Below are positions 11,332 to 24,870 of a DNA stretch of 64,000 bases, piece after piece; positions within the stretch are counted from its first letter, which is position 1, and every line of letters begins with the position of its first letter. Position numbers and translations under genes: made by a program. The DNA is from Paragordius varius (Eukaryota > Nematomorpha): assembly GCA_964247055.1 (NCBI GenBank), contig OZ176052.1:13020001-13084000 (forward strand). The letters run 5' to 3'. Under the pieces are notes generated by a model. It was not told the DNA's origin, made no database searches, and saw only the letters and a program-made list of their open reading frames with translations.

Positions 11332-12408
11332 ACATTCTCTTAGTAGGACTACATCAAAATATATAGATAGTTTGACAAACTCTTTCATATCCGATTTTTA
11401 CAACGATACTTTAAAAATTATGGTATTAAACCAGTCGCATCAATACTCAAGTTAAACTTTGTCCTTAAAAATCGAATATTGGTCACCGGTGAACAAAATT
11501 ATTTTTTATACATTCTCTTAGTAAGACTACATCAAAATATAGAAATAGTTTGACAAACTCTTTCATATCCGATTTTTACAACGATACTTTAAAAATTATG
11601 GTATTAAACCAGTCGCATCAATACTCAAGTTAAACTTTGTCCTTAAAAATCGAATATTGGTCACCGGTGAACAAAATTTTTTTTTATACATTCTCTTAGT
11701 AATACTACATCAAAATATAGAAATAGTTTGACAAACTCTTTCATATCCGATTTTTACAACGATACTTTAAAAATTAATGTATTAAACTAGTCGCATCAAT
11801 ACTCTAGTTAAACTTTGTCCTTAAAAATCGGATATTGGTCGCCGGTGAACAAAATTATTTTTTATACATTCTCTTATTAGGACTACATAAATATAGAGAT
11901 AGTTTGGCGAACTCTTTCATATCCGATTTTTACAACGATACTTTAAAAATTAATGTATTAAACTAGTCGCATCAATACTCTAGTTCAACTTTGTCCTTAA
12001 AAATCGGATATTGGTCGCCGGTGAACAAAATTATTTTTTATACATTCTCTTATTAGGACTACATAAATATAGAGATAGTTTGGCAAACTGTTTCATATCC
12101 GATTTTTACAACGATACTTTAAAAATTAATGTATAAAACTAGGCGTATCAATAAATCGCATCAATACTCAAGTTAAACTTTGTCCTTAAAAATCGGATAT
12201 TGGTCACCGGTGAACAAAATTAATTTTTATACATTCTCTTAGTAGGACTACATCAAAATATAGAGATAGTTTGGCAAACTGTTTCATATCCGATTTTTAC
12301 AACGATACTTTAAAAATTAATGTTTAAAACTAGTCGCATCAATACTCAAGTTAAACTTTGTCCTTAAAAATCGGATATTGGTCACCGGTGAACAAAATAA
12401 TTTTTTAT
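11332..12408 (+). repeat. Monomers with palindrome variant tcgccggtga
   Basis: Six monomers, including a gtaatac unit with a long T run (aattttttttt) near 11680 and two neighbouring units in which the palindrome is tcgccggtga (11838 and 12014). The units after these have cttattaggac and tacataaatatag (2 bp shorter than the usual acatcaaaatatag). The same pair recurs at 49383 and 49559. The block joins the 4-mer HOR to the second copy of duplicate A. Confidence 0.75.
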
Positions 12409-14937
12409 ACATTCTCTTAGTAAGACTACATCAAAATATAGAAATAGTTTCACAAACTCTTTCATATCCGATTTTTACAACGATACTTTAAAAATTAATG
12501 TATTAAACTAGTCGCATCAATACTCAAGTTAAACTTTGTCCTTAAAAATCGGATATTGGTCACCGGTGAACAAAATTATTTTTTATACATTCTCTTAGTA
12601 AGACTACATCAAAATATAGAAATAGTTTGACAAACTCTTTCATATCCGATTTTTAAAACGATACTTTAAAAATTAATGTATTAAACTAGTCGCATCAATA
12701 CTCAAGTTAAACTTTGTCCTTAAAAATCGGATATTGGTCACCGGTGAACAAAATAATTTTTTATACATTCTCTTAGTAACACTACATCAAAATATAGAAA
12801 TAGTTTGACAAACTCTTTCATATCCGATTTTTACAACGATACTTTAAAAATTAATGTATTAAACTAGTCGCATCAATACTCTAGTTAAACTTTGTCCTTA
12901 AAAATCGGATATTGGTCGCCGGTGAACAAAATTATTTTTTATACATTCTCTTAATAGGACTACATAAATATAGAGATAGTTTGGCAAACTGTTTCATATC
13001 CGATTTTTACAACGATACTTTAAAAATTAATGTATAAAACTAGGCGTATCAATAAATCGCATCAATACTCAAGTTAAACTTTGTCCTTAAAAATCGGATA
13101 TTGGTCACCGGTGAACAAAATTAATTTTTATACATTCTCTTAGTAGGACTACATCAAAATATAGAGATAGTTTGGCAAACTGTTTCATATCCGATTTTTA
13201 CAACGATACTTTAAAAATTAATGTATAAAACTAGTCGCATCAATACTCAAGTTAAACTTTGTCCTTAAAAATCGGATATTGGTCACCGGTGAATAAAATT
13301 ATTTTTCATACATTCTCTTAGTAAGACTACATCAAAATATAGAAATAGTTTGACAAACTCTTTCATATCCGATTTTTAAAACGATACTTTAAAAATTAAT
13401 GTATTAAACTAGTCGCATCAATACTCAAGTTAAACTTTGTCCTTAAAAATCGGATATTGGTCACCGGTAAACAAAATAATTTTTTATACATTCTCTTAGT
13501 AAGACTACATCAAAATATAGAAATAGTTTGACAAACTCTTTCATATCCGATTTTTACAACCATACTTTAAAAATTAATGTATTAAACTAGTCGCATCAAT
13601 ACTCAAGTTAAACTTTGTCCTTAAAAATCGGATATTGGTCACCGGTGAACAAAACTATTTTTTATACATACTCTTAGCAAGACTACATCAAAATATAGAG
13701 ATAATTTGACAAACTCTTTCATATCCGATTTTTACAACGATACTTTAAAAATTATGGTATTAAACCAGTCGCATCAATACTCAAGTTAAACTTTGTCCTT
13801 AAAAATCGGATATTGGTCACCGGTTAACAAAACTATTTTTTATACATACTCTTAGCAAGACTACATCAAAATATAGAGATAATTTGACAAACTCTTTCAT
13901 ATCCGATTTTTACAACGATACTTTAAAATTTTATGTATAAAACTAGGCGTATCAATAAATCGCATCAATACTCAAGTTAAACTTTGTCCTTAAAAATCGG
14001 ATATTGGTCACCGGTGAACAAAATTAATTTTTATACATTCTCTTAGTAGGACTACATCAAAATATATAGATAGTTTGGCAAACTGTTTCATATCCGATTT
14101 TTACAACGATACTTTAAAAATTAATGTAAAAAACTAGTCGCATCAATACTCAAGTTAAACTTTGTCCTTAAAAATCGGATATTGGTCACCGGTGAACAAA
14201 ATTAATTTTTATACATTCTCTTAGTAGGACTACATCAAAATATAGAGATAGTTTGGCAAACTGTTTCATATCCGATTTTTACAACGATACTTTAAAAATT
14301 AATGTATAAAACTAGTCGCATCAATACTCAAGTTAAACTTTGTCCTTAAAAATCGAATATTGGTCACCGGTGAACAAAATTTATTTTTATACATTCTCAT
14401 AGTAAGACTACATCAAAATATAGAAATAGTTTGACAAACTCTTTCATATCCGATTTTTACAACGATACTTTAAAAATTATGGTATTAAACCAGTCGCATC
14501 AATACTCAAGTTAAACTTTGTCCTTAAAAATCGGATATTGGTCACCGGTGAACAAAACTATTTTTTATACATACTTTTAGCAAGACTACATCAAAATATA
14601 GAGATAATTTGACAAACTCTTTCATATCCGATTTTTACAACGATACTTTAAAAATTAATGTATAAAACTAGGCGTATCAATAAATTGCATCAATACTCAA
14701 GTTAAACTTTGTCCTTAAAAATCGGATATTGGTCATTGGTGAACAAAATTAATTTTTATACATTCTCTTAGTAGGACTACATCAAAATATATAGATAGTT
14801 TGGCAAACTGTTTCATATTCGATTTTTACAACGATACTTTAAAAATTAATGTAAAAAACTAGTCGCATCAATACTCAAGTTAAACTTTGTCCTTAAAAAT
14901 CGGATATTGGTCACCGGTGAATAAAATTATTTTTTAT
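12409..14937 (+). repeat. Segmental duplicate A (second copy)
   Basis: Matches 8084-10784 at 4325 bp spacing, then about 4147 after the single-monomer difference. Private changes include accggttaac in place of accggtgaac near 13820 and aaaattttatg near 13928. Its last long monomer has tcattggtga (14732) where the first copy has tcaccggtga, so one palindrome differs between otherwise matching copies. A third version of part of this segment lies near 50.1-51.9 kb. Confidence 0.87.
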
Positions 14938-16719
14938 ACATTCTCTTAGTAGGACTACATCAAAATATAGAGATAGTTTGGCAAACTGTTTCATATCCGA
15001 TTTTTACAACGATACTTTAAAAATTAATGTATTAAACTAGTCGCATCAATACTCAAGTTAAACTTTGTCCTTAAAAATCGGATATTGGTCACCGGTGAAC
15101 AAAATAATTTTTTATACATTCTCTTAGTAAGACTACATCAAAATATAGAAATAGTTTGACAAACTCTTTCATATCCGATTTTTACAACGATACTTTAAAA
15201 ATTAATGTATTAAACTAGTCACATCAATACTCAAGTTAAACTTTGTCCTTAAAAATCGGATATTGGTCACCGGTGAATAAAATTATTTTTTATACATTCT
15301 CTTAGTAGGACTACATCAAAATATAGAGATAGTTTGGCAAACTGTTTCATATCCGATTTTTACAACGATATTTTAAAAATTAATGTATAAAACTAGTCAC
15401 ATCAATACTCAAGTTAAATTTTGTCCTTAAAAATGGGATATTGGTCACTGGAGAACAAAACTATTTTTTATACATTCTCTTAGTAAGACTACATCAAAAT
15501 ATAGAGATAGTTGGACAAACTCTTTCATATCCGATTTTTACAACGATACTTTAAAAATTAATGTATTAAACTAGTCGCATTACTCAAGTTAAACTTTGTC
15601 CTTAAAAATCGAATATTGGTCACCGGTGAACAAAATTATTTTTTATACATTCTCTTAGTAAGACTACATCAAAATATAGAAATAGTTTGACAAACTCTTT
15701 CATATCCGATTTTTAAAACGATACTTTAAAAATTAATGTATTAAACTAGTCGCATCAATACTCAAGTTAAACTTTGTCCTTAAAAATGATATTGGTCACC
15801 GGTGAACAAAATAATTTTTTATACATTCTAGTAAGACTACATCAAAATATAGAGATAGTTTGACAAACTGTTTTATATCCGATTTTTACAACGATACTTT
15901 AAAAATTAATGTATAAAACTAGTCGCATCAATACTCAAGTTAAATTTTGTCCTTAAAAATGGGATATTGGTCACCGGTGAACAAAACTATTTTTTATACA
16001 TTCTCTTAGTAAGACTACATCAAAATATAGAGATAGTTTGACAAACTCTTTCATATCCGATTTTTACAACGATACTTTAAAAATTAATGTATTAAACTAG
16101 TCTCATTACTCAAGTTAAACTTTGTCATTAAAAATCGGATATTGGTCACCGGTGAAAAAAATTATTTTTTATACATTCTCTTAGTAAGACTACATCCAAA
16201 TATAGAGATAGTTTTACAAACTCTTTCATATCCGATTTTTACAACGATACTTTAAAAATTAATGTGTTAAACTAGTCGCATCAATACTCAAGTTAAACTT
16301 TGTCCTTAAAAATCGAATATTGGTCACCGGTGAACAAAATTATTTTTTATACATTCTCTTAGTAAGACTACATCAAAATATAGAAATAGTTTGACAAACT
16401 CTTTCATATCCGATTTTTACAACGATACTTTAAAAATTAATGTATTAAACTAGTCGCATCAATACTCAAGTTAAACTTTGTCCTTAAAAATCGGATATTG
16501 GTCACCGGTGAACAAAATTATTTTTTATACATTCTCTTAGTAAGACTACATCAAAATATAGAGATAGTTTGACAAACTCTTTCATATCCGATTTATACAA
16601 CGATACTTTAAAAATTAATGTATAAAACTAGTCGTATCAATAAATCGCATCAATACTAAAGTTAAACTTTGTCCTTAAAAATCGGATATTGGTCACGGGT
16701 GAACAAAATTATTTTTTAT
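14938..16719 (+). repeat. Divergent monomers with small deletions
   Basis: Ten monomers, several with distinctive changes: gtcactggagaac (15444), right arm gggat, gttggacaaac, a 3-bp loss giving cgcattactc, loss in the right arm giving aaaaatgatattgg (about 15785) with a short head acattctagtaag (15825), gtctcattactc with gtcattaaaaatcgg, and acatccaaatatag with gttttacaaac. The same succession recurs at about 52.2-53.5 kb with spacings of 36986 and then 36808, one monomer less. It supplies clear markers for the large duplication. Confidence 0.82.
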
Positions 16720-18907
16720 ACATTCTCTTAGTAGGACTACATCAAAATATAGAGATAGTTTGACAAACTCTTTCATATCCGATTTTTACAACGATACTTT
16801 AAAAATTATGGTATTAAACCAGTCGCATCAATACTCAAGTTAAACTTTGTCCTTAAAAATCGGATATTGGTCACCGGTGAACAAAACTATTTTTTATACA
16901 TACTCTTAGCAAGACTACATCAAAATATAGAGATAATTTGACAAACTCTTTCATATCCGATTTTTACAACGATACTTTAAAAATTAATGTATAAAACTAG
17001 GCGTATCAATAAATCGCATCAATACTCAAGTTAAACTTTGTCCTTAAAAATCGGATATTGGTCACCGGTGAACAAAATTAATTTTTATACATTCTCTTAG
17101 TAGGACTACATCAAAATATATAGATAGTTTGGCAAACTGTTTCATATCCGATTTTTACAACGATACTTTAAAAATTAATGTAAAAAACTAGTCGCATCAA
17201 TACTCAAGTTAAACTTTGTCCTTAAAAATCGGATATTGGTCACCGGTGAACAAAATTAATTTTTATACATTCTCTTAGTAGGACTACATCAAAATATAGA
17301 GATAGTTTGGCAAACTGTTTCATATCCGATTTTTACAACGATACTTTAAAAATTAATGTATAAAACTAGTCGCATCAATACTCAAGTTAAACTTAGTCCT
17401 TAAAAATCGAATATTGGTCACCGGTGAACAAAATTTATTTTTATACATTCTCTTAGTAAGACTACATCAAAATATAGAAATAGTTTGACAAACTCTTTCA
17501 TATCCGATTTTTACAACGATACTTTAAAAATTATGGTATTAAACCAGTCGCATCAATACTCAAGTTAAACTTTGTCCTTAAAAATCGGATATTGGTCACC
17601 GGTGAACAAAACTATTTTTTATACATACTCTTAGCAAGACTACATCAAAATATAGAGATAATTTGACAAACTCTTTCATATCCGATTTTTAAAACGATAC
17701 TTTGAAAATTAATGTATAAAACTAGTCGTATCAATAAATCGCATCAATACTCAAGTTAAACTTTGTCCTTAAAAATCGGATATTGGTCACGGGTGAACAA
17801 AATTATTTTTTATACATTCTCTTAGTAGGACTACATCAAAATATAGAGATAGTTTGACAAACTCTTTCATATCCGATTTTTACAACGATACTTTAAAAAT
17901 TATGGTATTAAACCAGTCGCATCAATACTCAAGTTAAACTTTGTCCTTAAAAATCGGATATTGGTCACCGGTGAACAAAACTATTTTTTATACATACTCT
18001 TAGCAAGACTACATCAAAATATAGAGATAATTTGACAAACTCTTTCATATCCGATTTTTACAACGATACTTTAAAAATTAATGTATAAAACTAGGCGTAT
18101 CAATAAATCGCATCAATACTCAAGTTAAACTTTGTCCTTAAAAATCGGATATTGGTCACCGGTGAACAAAATTAATTTTTATACATTCTCTTAGTAGGAC
18201 TACATCAAAATATATAGATAGTTTGGCAAACTGTTTCATATCCGATTTTTACAACGATACTTTAAAAATTAATGTAAAAAACTAGTCGCATCAATACTCA
18301 AGTTAAACTTTGTCCTTAAAAATCGGATATTGGTCACCGGTGAACAAAATTAATTTTTATACATTCTCTTAGTAGGACTACATCAAAATATAGAGATAGT
18401 TTGGCAAACTGTTTCATATCCGATTTTTACAACGATACTTTAAAAATTAATGTATAAAACTAGTCGCATCAATACTCAAGTTAAACTTTGTCCTTAAAAA
18501 TCGAATATTGGTCACCGGTGAACAAAATATATTTTTATACATTCTCTTAGTAAGACTACATCAAAATATAGAAATAGTTTGACAAACTCTTTCATATCCG
18601 ATTTTTACAACGATACTTTAAAAATTATGGTATTAAACCAGTCGCATCAATACTCAAGTTAAACTTTGTCCTTAAAAATCGGATATTGGTCACCGGTGAA
18701 CAAAACTATTTTTTATACATACTCTTAGCAAGACTACATCAAAATATAGAGATAATTTGACAAACTCTTTCATATCCGATTTTTACAACGATACTTTAAA
18801 AATTAATGTATAAAACTAGGCGTATCAATAAATCGCATCAATACTCAAGTTAAACTTTGTCCTTAAAAATCGGATATTGGTCACCGGTGAACAAAATTAA
18901 TTTTTAT
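16720..18907 (+). repeat. 6-mer HOR of 1094 bp, two copies
   Basis: Starts at 16720 and 17814, with the following boundary at 18908, are all 1094 bp apart. The acatactc monomers at 16898, 17623, 17992 and 18717 show the alternating spacing 725, 369, 725. The upstream palindrome variant tcacgggtga is at 16692 and 17786. The last monomer of each copy differs: the first has tttgaaaatt and ends tcacgggtga, the second has aggcgtatc and an intact palindrome. A related 6-mer reappears at 53337-54429 and 55359-56452. Confidence 0.87.
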
Positions 18908-19263
18908 ACATTCTCTTAGTAGGACTACATCAAAATATAGAGATAGTTTGGCAAACTGTTTCGTATCCGATTTTTACAACGATACTTTAAAAATTAATGT
19001 ATAAAACTAGTCGCATCAATACTCAAGTTAAACTTTGTCCTTAAAAATCGAATATTGGTCACCGGTGAACAAAATATATTTTTATACATTCTCTTAGTAA
19101 GACTACATCAAAATATAGAAATAGTTTGACAAACTCTTTCATATCCGATTTTTACAACGATACTTTAAAAATTATGGTATTAAACTAGTCGCATCAATAC
19201 TCAAGTTAAACTTTGTCCTTAAAAATCGGATATTGGTCACCGGTGAACAAAATAGTTTTTTAT
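18908..19263 (+). repeat. Two linking monomers
   Basis: Two ordinary monomers, the first with a unique tttcgtatccg in the left-arm flank (about 18961) and the second with aaaatatatttttatac at its head and atggtattaaactag. They connect the 1094-bp HOR to duplicate B. Confidence 0.7.
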
Positions 19264-21290
19264 ACATTCTCTTAGTAAGACTACATCAAAATATAGAAAT
19301 AGTTTGACAAACTCTTTCATATCCGATTTTTACAACGATACTTTAAAAATTAATGTATTAAACTAGTCGCATCAATACTCAAGTTAAACTTTGTCCTTAA
19401 AAATCGGATATTGGTCACCGGTGAATAAAATTATTTTTTATACATTCTCTTAGTAGGACTACATCAAAATAAAGAGATAGTTTGGCAAACTGTTTCATAT
19501 CCGATTTTTACAACGATATTTTAAAAATTAATGTATAAAACTAGTCGCATCAATACTCAAGTTAAATTTTGTCCTTAAAAATGGGATATTGGTCACCGGA
19601 GAACAAAACTATTTTTTATACATTCTCTTAGTAAGACTACATCAAAATATAGAGATAGTTGGACAAACTCTTTCATATCCGATTTTTACAACGATACTTT
19701 AAAAATTAATGTAATTAACTAGTCGCATTACTCAAGTTAAACTTTGTCCTTAAAAATCGGATATTGGTCACCGGTGAACAAAATAATTTTTTATACATTC
19801 TCTTAGTAAGACTACATCAAAATATAGAAATAGTTTGACAAACTCTTTCATATCCGATTTTTACAACGATACTTTAAAAATTTATGTATTAAACTAGTCG
19901 CATCAATACTCAAGTTAAACTTTGTCCTTAAAAATCGGATATTGGTCACCGGTGAATAAAATTATTTTTTATACATTCTCTTAGTAGGACTACATCAAAA
20001 TATAGAGATAGTTTGGCAAACTCTTTCATATCCGATTTTTACATTGATACTTTAAAAATTATGGTATTAAACCAGTCGCATCAATACTCAAGTTAAACTT
20101 TGTCCTTAAAAATCGAATATTGGTCACCGGTGAACAAAATTATTTTTTATACATTCTCTTAGTAAGACTACATCAAAATATAGAAATAGTTTGACAAACT
20201 CTTTCATATCCGATTTTTAAAACGATACTTTAAAAATTAATGTATTAAACTAGTCGCATAAATACTCAAGTTAAACTTTGTCCTTAAAAATCGGATATTG
20301 GTCACCGGTGAACAAAACTATTTTTTATACATTCTCTTAGTAAGACTACATCAAAATATAGAGATAGTTTGACAAACTCTTTCATATCCGATTTTTACAA
20401 CGATACTTTAAAAATTAATGTATTAAACTAGTCTCATTACTCAAGTTAAACTTTGTCATTAAAAATCGGATATTGGTCACCGGTGAACAATACTATTTTT
20501 TATACATTCTCTTAGTAAGACTACATCAAAATATAGAGATAGTTTGACAAACTCTTTCATATCCGATTTTTACAACGATACTTTAAAAATTAATGTATTA
20601 AACTAGTCTCATTACTCAAGTTAAACTTTGTCATTAAAAATCGGATATTGGTCACCGGTGAAAAAAATTATTTTTTATACATTCTCTTAGTAAGACTACA
20701 TCCAAATATAGAGATAGTTTTACAAACTCTTTCATATCCGATTTTTACAACGATACATTAAAAATTAATGTGTTAGTCGCATCAATACTCAAGTTAAATT
20801 TTGTCCTTAAAAATCGAATATTGGTCACCGGTGAACAAAATTGTTTTTTATACATTCTCTTAGTAAGACTACATCAAAATATAGAAATAGTTTGACAAAC
20901 TCTTTCATATCCGATTTTTGAAACGATACTTTAAAAATTAATGTATAAAACTAGTCGTATCAATAAATCGCATCAATACTCAAGTTAAACTTTGTCCTTA
21001 AAAATCGGATATTGGTCACGGGTGAACAAAATTATTTTTTATACATTCTCTTAGTAGGACTACATCAAAATATAGAGATAGTTTGGCAAACTCTTTCATA
21101 TCCGATTTTTACAAGGATAGTTTAAAAATTAATGTATTAAACTAGTCGCATCAATACTCAAGTTAAACTTTGTCCTTAAAAATCGGATATTGGTCACCGG
21201 TGAATAAAATTATTTTTTATACATTCTCTTAGTAGGACTACATCCAAATATAGAGATAGTTTGGCAAACTGTTCATATCCGATTTTTACA
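19264..21290 (+). repeat. Segmental duplicate B (first copy)
   Basis: Matches 22847-24870 at 3583 bp spacing. Markers: aaaatagttttttatac, aataaagagatag (19468 and 23051), accggagaac, gttggacaaac, gtaattaactagtcgcattactc, aaatttatgtatt and acattgatac (20041 and 23624). After 20257 (cataaatactc) the spacing becomes 4114 because the second copy holds an extra 531-bp tandem unit. This copy has two neighbouring gtctcattactc monomers and one shortened unit with gtgttagtcgcatc (about 20771), which has lost about 7 bp. Confidence 0.86.
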
Positions 21291-22846
21291 ACGATACTTT
21301 AAAAATTAATGTATAAAACTAGTCGCATCAATAAATCGCATCAATACTCAAGTTAAACTTTGTCCTTAAAAATCGGATATTGGTCACCGGTGAACAAAAT
21401 TAATTTTTATACATTCTCTTAGTAGGACTACATCAAAATATATAGATAGTTTGGCAAACTGTTTCATATCCGATTTTTACAACGATACTTTAAAAATTAA
21501 TGTAAAAAACTAGTCGCATCAATACTCAAGTTAAACTTTGTCCTTAAAAATCGGATATTGGTCACCGGTGAACAAAATTAATTTTTATACATTCTCTTAG
21601 TAGGACTACATCAAAATATAGAGATAGTTTGGCAAACTGTTTCATATCCGATTTTTACAACGATACTTTAAAAATTAATGTATAAAACTAGTCGCATCAA
21701 TACTCAAGTTAAACTTTGTCCTTAAAAATCGAATATTGGTCACCGGTGAACAAAATATATTTTTATACATTCTCTTAGTAAGACTACATCAAAATATAGA
21801 AATAGTTTGACAAACTCTTTCATATCCGATTTTTACAACGATACTTTAAAAATTATGGTATTAAACCAGTCGCATCAATACTCAAGTTAAACTTTGTCCT
21901 TAAAAATCGGATATTGGTCACCGGTGAACAAAACTATTTTTTATACATACTCTTAGCAAGACTACATCAAAATATAGAGATAATTTGACAAACTCTTTCA
22001 TATCCGATTTTTACAACGATACTTTAAAAATTAATGTATAAAACTAGGCGTATCAATAAATCGCATCAATACTCAAGTTAAACTTTGTCCTTAAAAATCG
22101 GATATTGGTCACCGGTGAACAAAATTAATTTTTATACATTCTCTTAGTAGGACTACATCAAAATATATAGATAGTTTGGCAAACTGTTTCATATCCGATT
22201 TTTACAACGATACTTTAAAAATTAATGTAAAAAACTAGTCGCATCAATACTCAAGTTAAACTTTGTCCTTAAAAATCGAATATTGGTCACCGGTGAACAA
22301 AATTATTTTTTATACATTCTCTTAGTAAGACTACATCAAAATATAGAAATAGTTTGACAAACTCTTTCATATCCGATTTTTACAACGATACTTTAAAAAT
22401 TATGGTATTAAACCAGTCGCATCAATACTCAAGTTAAACTTTGTCCTTAAAAATCGAATATTGGTCACCGGTGAACAAAATTTTTTTTATACATTCTCTT
22501 AGTAATACTACATCAAAATATAGAAATAGTTTGACAAACTCTTTCATATCCGATTTTTACAACGATACTTTAAAAATTAATGTATTAAACTAGTCGCATC
22601 AATACTCAAGTTTAACTTTGTCCTTAAAAATCGAATATTGGTCACCGGTGAACAAAATTATTTATTATACATTCTCTTAGTAAGACTACATCAAAATATA
22701 GAAATAGTTTGACAAACTCTTTCATATCCGATTTTTAAAACGATACTTTAAAAATTAATGTATTAAACTAGTCGCATCAATACTCAAGTTAAACTTTGTC
22801 CTTAAAAATCGGATATTGGTCACCGGTGAACAAAATAGTTTTTTAT
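21291..22846 (+). repeat. 4-mer cassette and linking monomers
   Basis: Contains the recurrent four-monomer cassette (atatatag; gagatag/ttggc; aaaatatatttttatac with atggtattaaaccag; acatactcttagcaag at 21945) followed by a gtaatac unit with a long T run and a unit with tttattatac (about 22661). The last two recur at 58651 and 58810, 36149 bp downstream, which fixes the offset of the large duplication here. Confidence 0.8.
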
Positions 22847-24870
22847 ACATTCTCTTAGTAAGACTACATCAAAATATAGAAATAGTTTGACAAACTCTTT
22901 CATATCCGATTTTTACAACGATACTTTAAAAATTAATGTATTAAACTAGTCGCATCAATACTCAAGTTAAACTTTGTCCTTAAAAATCGGATATTGGTCA
23001 CCGGTGAATAAAATTATTTTTTATACATTCTCTTAGTAGGACTACATCAAAATAAAGAGATAGTTTGGCAAACTGTTTCATATCCGATTTTTACAACGAT
23101 ATTTTAAAAATTAATGTATAAAACTAGTCGCATCAATACTCAAGTTAAATTTTGTCCTTAAAAATGGGATATTGGTCACCGGAGAACAAAACTATTTTTT
23201 ATACATTCTCTTAGTAAGACTACATCAAAATATAGAGATAGTTGGACAAACTCTTTCATATCCGATTTTTACAACGATACTTTAAAAATTAATGTAATTA
23301 ACTAGTCGCATTACTCAAGTTAAACTTTGTCCTTAAAAATCGGATATTGGTCACCGGTGAACAAAATAATTTTTTATACATTCTCTTAGTAAGACTACAT
23401 CAAAATATAGAAATAGTTTGACAAACTCTTTCATATCCGATTTTTACAACGATACTTTAAAAATTTATGTATTAAACTAGTCGCATCAATACTCAAGTTA
23501 AACTTTGTCCTTAAAAATCGGATATTGGTCACCGGTGAATAAAATTATTTTTTATACATTCTCTTAGTAGGACTACATCAAAATATAGAGATAGTTTGGC
23601 AAACTCTTTCATATCCGATTTTTACATTGATACTTTAAAAATTATGGTATTAAACCAGTCGCATCAATACTCAAGTTAAACTTTGTCCTTAAAAATCGAA
23701 TATTGGTCACCGGTGAACAAAATTATTTTTTATACATTCTCTTAGTAAGACTACATCAAAATATAGAGATAGTTGGACAAACTCTTTCATATCCGATTTT
23801 TACAACGATACTTTAAAAATTAATGTAATTAACTAGTCGCATTACTCAAGTTAAACTTTGTCCTTAAAAATCGGATATTGGTCACCGGTGAACAAAATAA
23901 TTTTTTATACATTCTCTTAGTAAGACTACATCAAAATATAGAAATAGTTTGACAAACTCTTTCATATCCGATTTTTACAACGATACTTTAAAAATTTATG
24001 TATTAAACTAGTCGCATCAATACTCAAGTTAAACTTTGTCCTTAAAAATCGGATATTGGTCACCGGTGAATAAAATTATTTTTTATACATTCTCTTAGTA
24101 GGACTACATCAAAATATAGAGATAGTTTGGCAAACTCTTTCATATCCGATTTTTACATTGATACTTTAAAAATTATGGTATTAAACCAGTCGCATCAATA
24201 CTCAAGTTAAACTTTGTCCTTAAAAATCGAATATTGGTCACCGGTGAACAAAATTATTTTTTATACATTCTCTTAGTAAGACTACATCAAAATATAGAAA
24301 TAGTTTGACAAACTCTTTCATATCCGATTTTTAAAACGATACTTTAAAAATTAATGTATTAAACTAGTCGCATAAATACTCAAGTTAAACTTTGTCCTTA
24401 AAAATCGGATATTGGTCACCGGTGAACAAAACTATTTTTTATACATTCTCTTAGTAAGACTACATCAAAATATAGAGATAGTTTGACAAACTCTTTCATA
24501 TCCGATTTTTACAACGATACTTTAAAAATTAATGTATTAAACTAGTCTCATTACTCAAGTTAAACTTTGTCATTAAAAATCGGATATTGGTCACGGGTGA
24601 ACAAAATTATTTTTTATACATTCTCTTAGTAGGACTACATCAAAATATAGAGATAGTTTGGCAAACTCTTTCATATCCGATTTTTACAACGATAGTTTAA
24701 AAATTAATGTATTAAACTAGTCGCATCAATACTCAAGTTAAACTTTGTCCTTAAAAATCGGATATTGGTCACCGGTGAATAAAATTATTTTTTATACATT
24801 CTCTTAGTAGGACTACATCAAAATATAGAGATAGTTTGGCAAACTGTTCATATCCGATTTTTACAACGAT
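22847..24870 (+). repeat. Segmental duplicate B (second copy)
   Basis: Second copy of the block at 19264-21290, with an internal 531-bp tandem unit that the first copy lacks and one fewer gtctcattactc monomer. Its palindrome at about 24592 is tcacgggtga, reached directly from a gtctcattactc monomer, which suggests an unequal exchange inside the block. A third version is at about 59.0-61.1 kb. Confidence 0.85.
23203..24264 (+). repeat. Nested 531-bp 3-mer, two tandem copies
   Basis: Starts at 23203, 23734 and the next boundary 24265 are 531 bp apart. Order: gttggacaaac monomer with gtaattaactagtcgcattactc (3 bp short); monomer with aaatttatgtatt; gtaggac/ttggc monomer with acattgatac and atggtattaaaccag. 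The partners at 19.6-20.1 and 59.3-59.9 kb have a single copy, so this is a local, recent duplication. Confidence 0.9.

Noticed and set aside
11660-11720. T-run next to the monomer junction as a transcription terminator
   Set aside because: T-run length varies from unit to unit (about 5 to 9) at the same place in every monomer and there is no associated gene; it is a slippage-prone part of the satellite.
8084-14937. Purely artefactual duplication from assembly
   Set aside because: The copies differ by private base changes and by a monomer gain or loss, so they are not simple re-use of the same reads. Long-read confirmation is still the deciding test.
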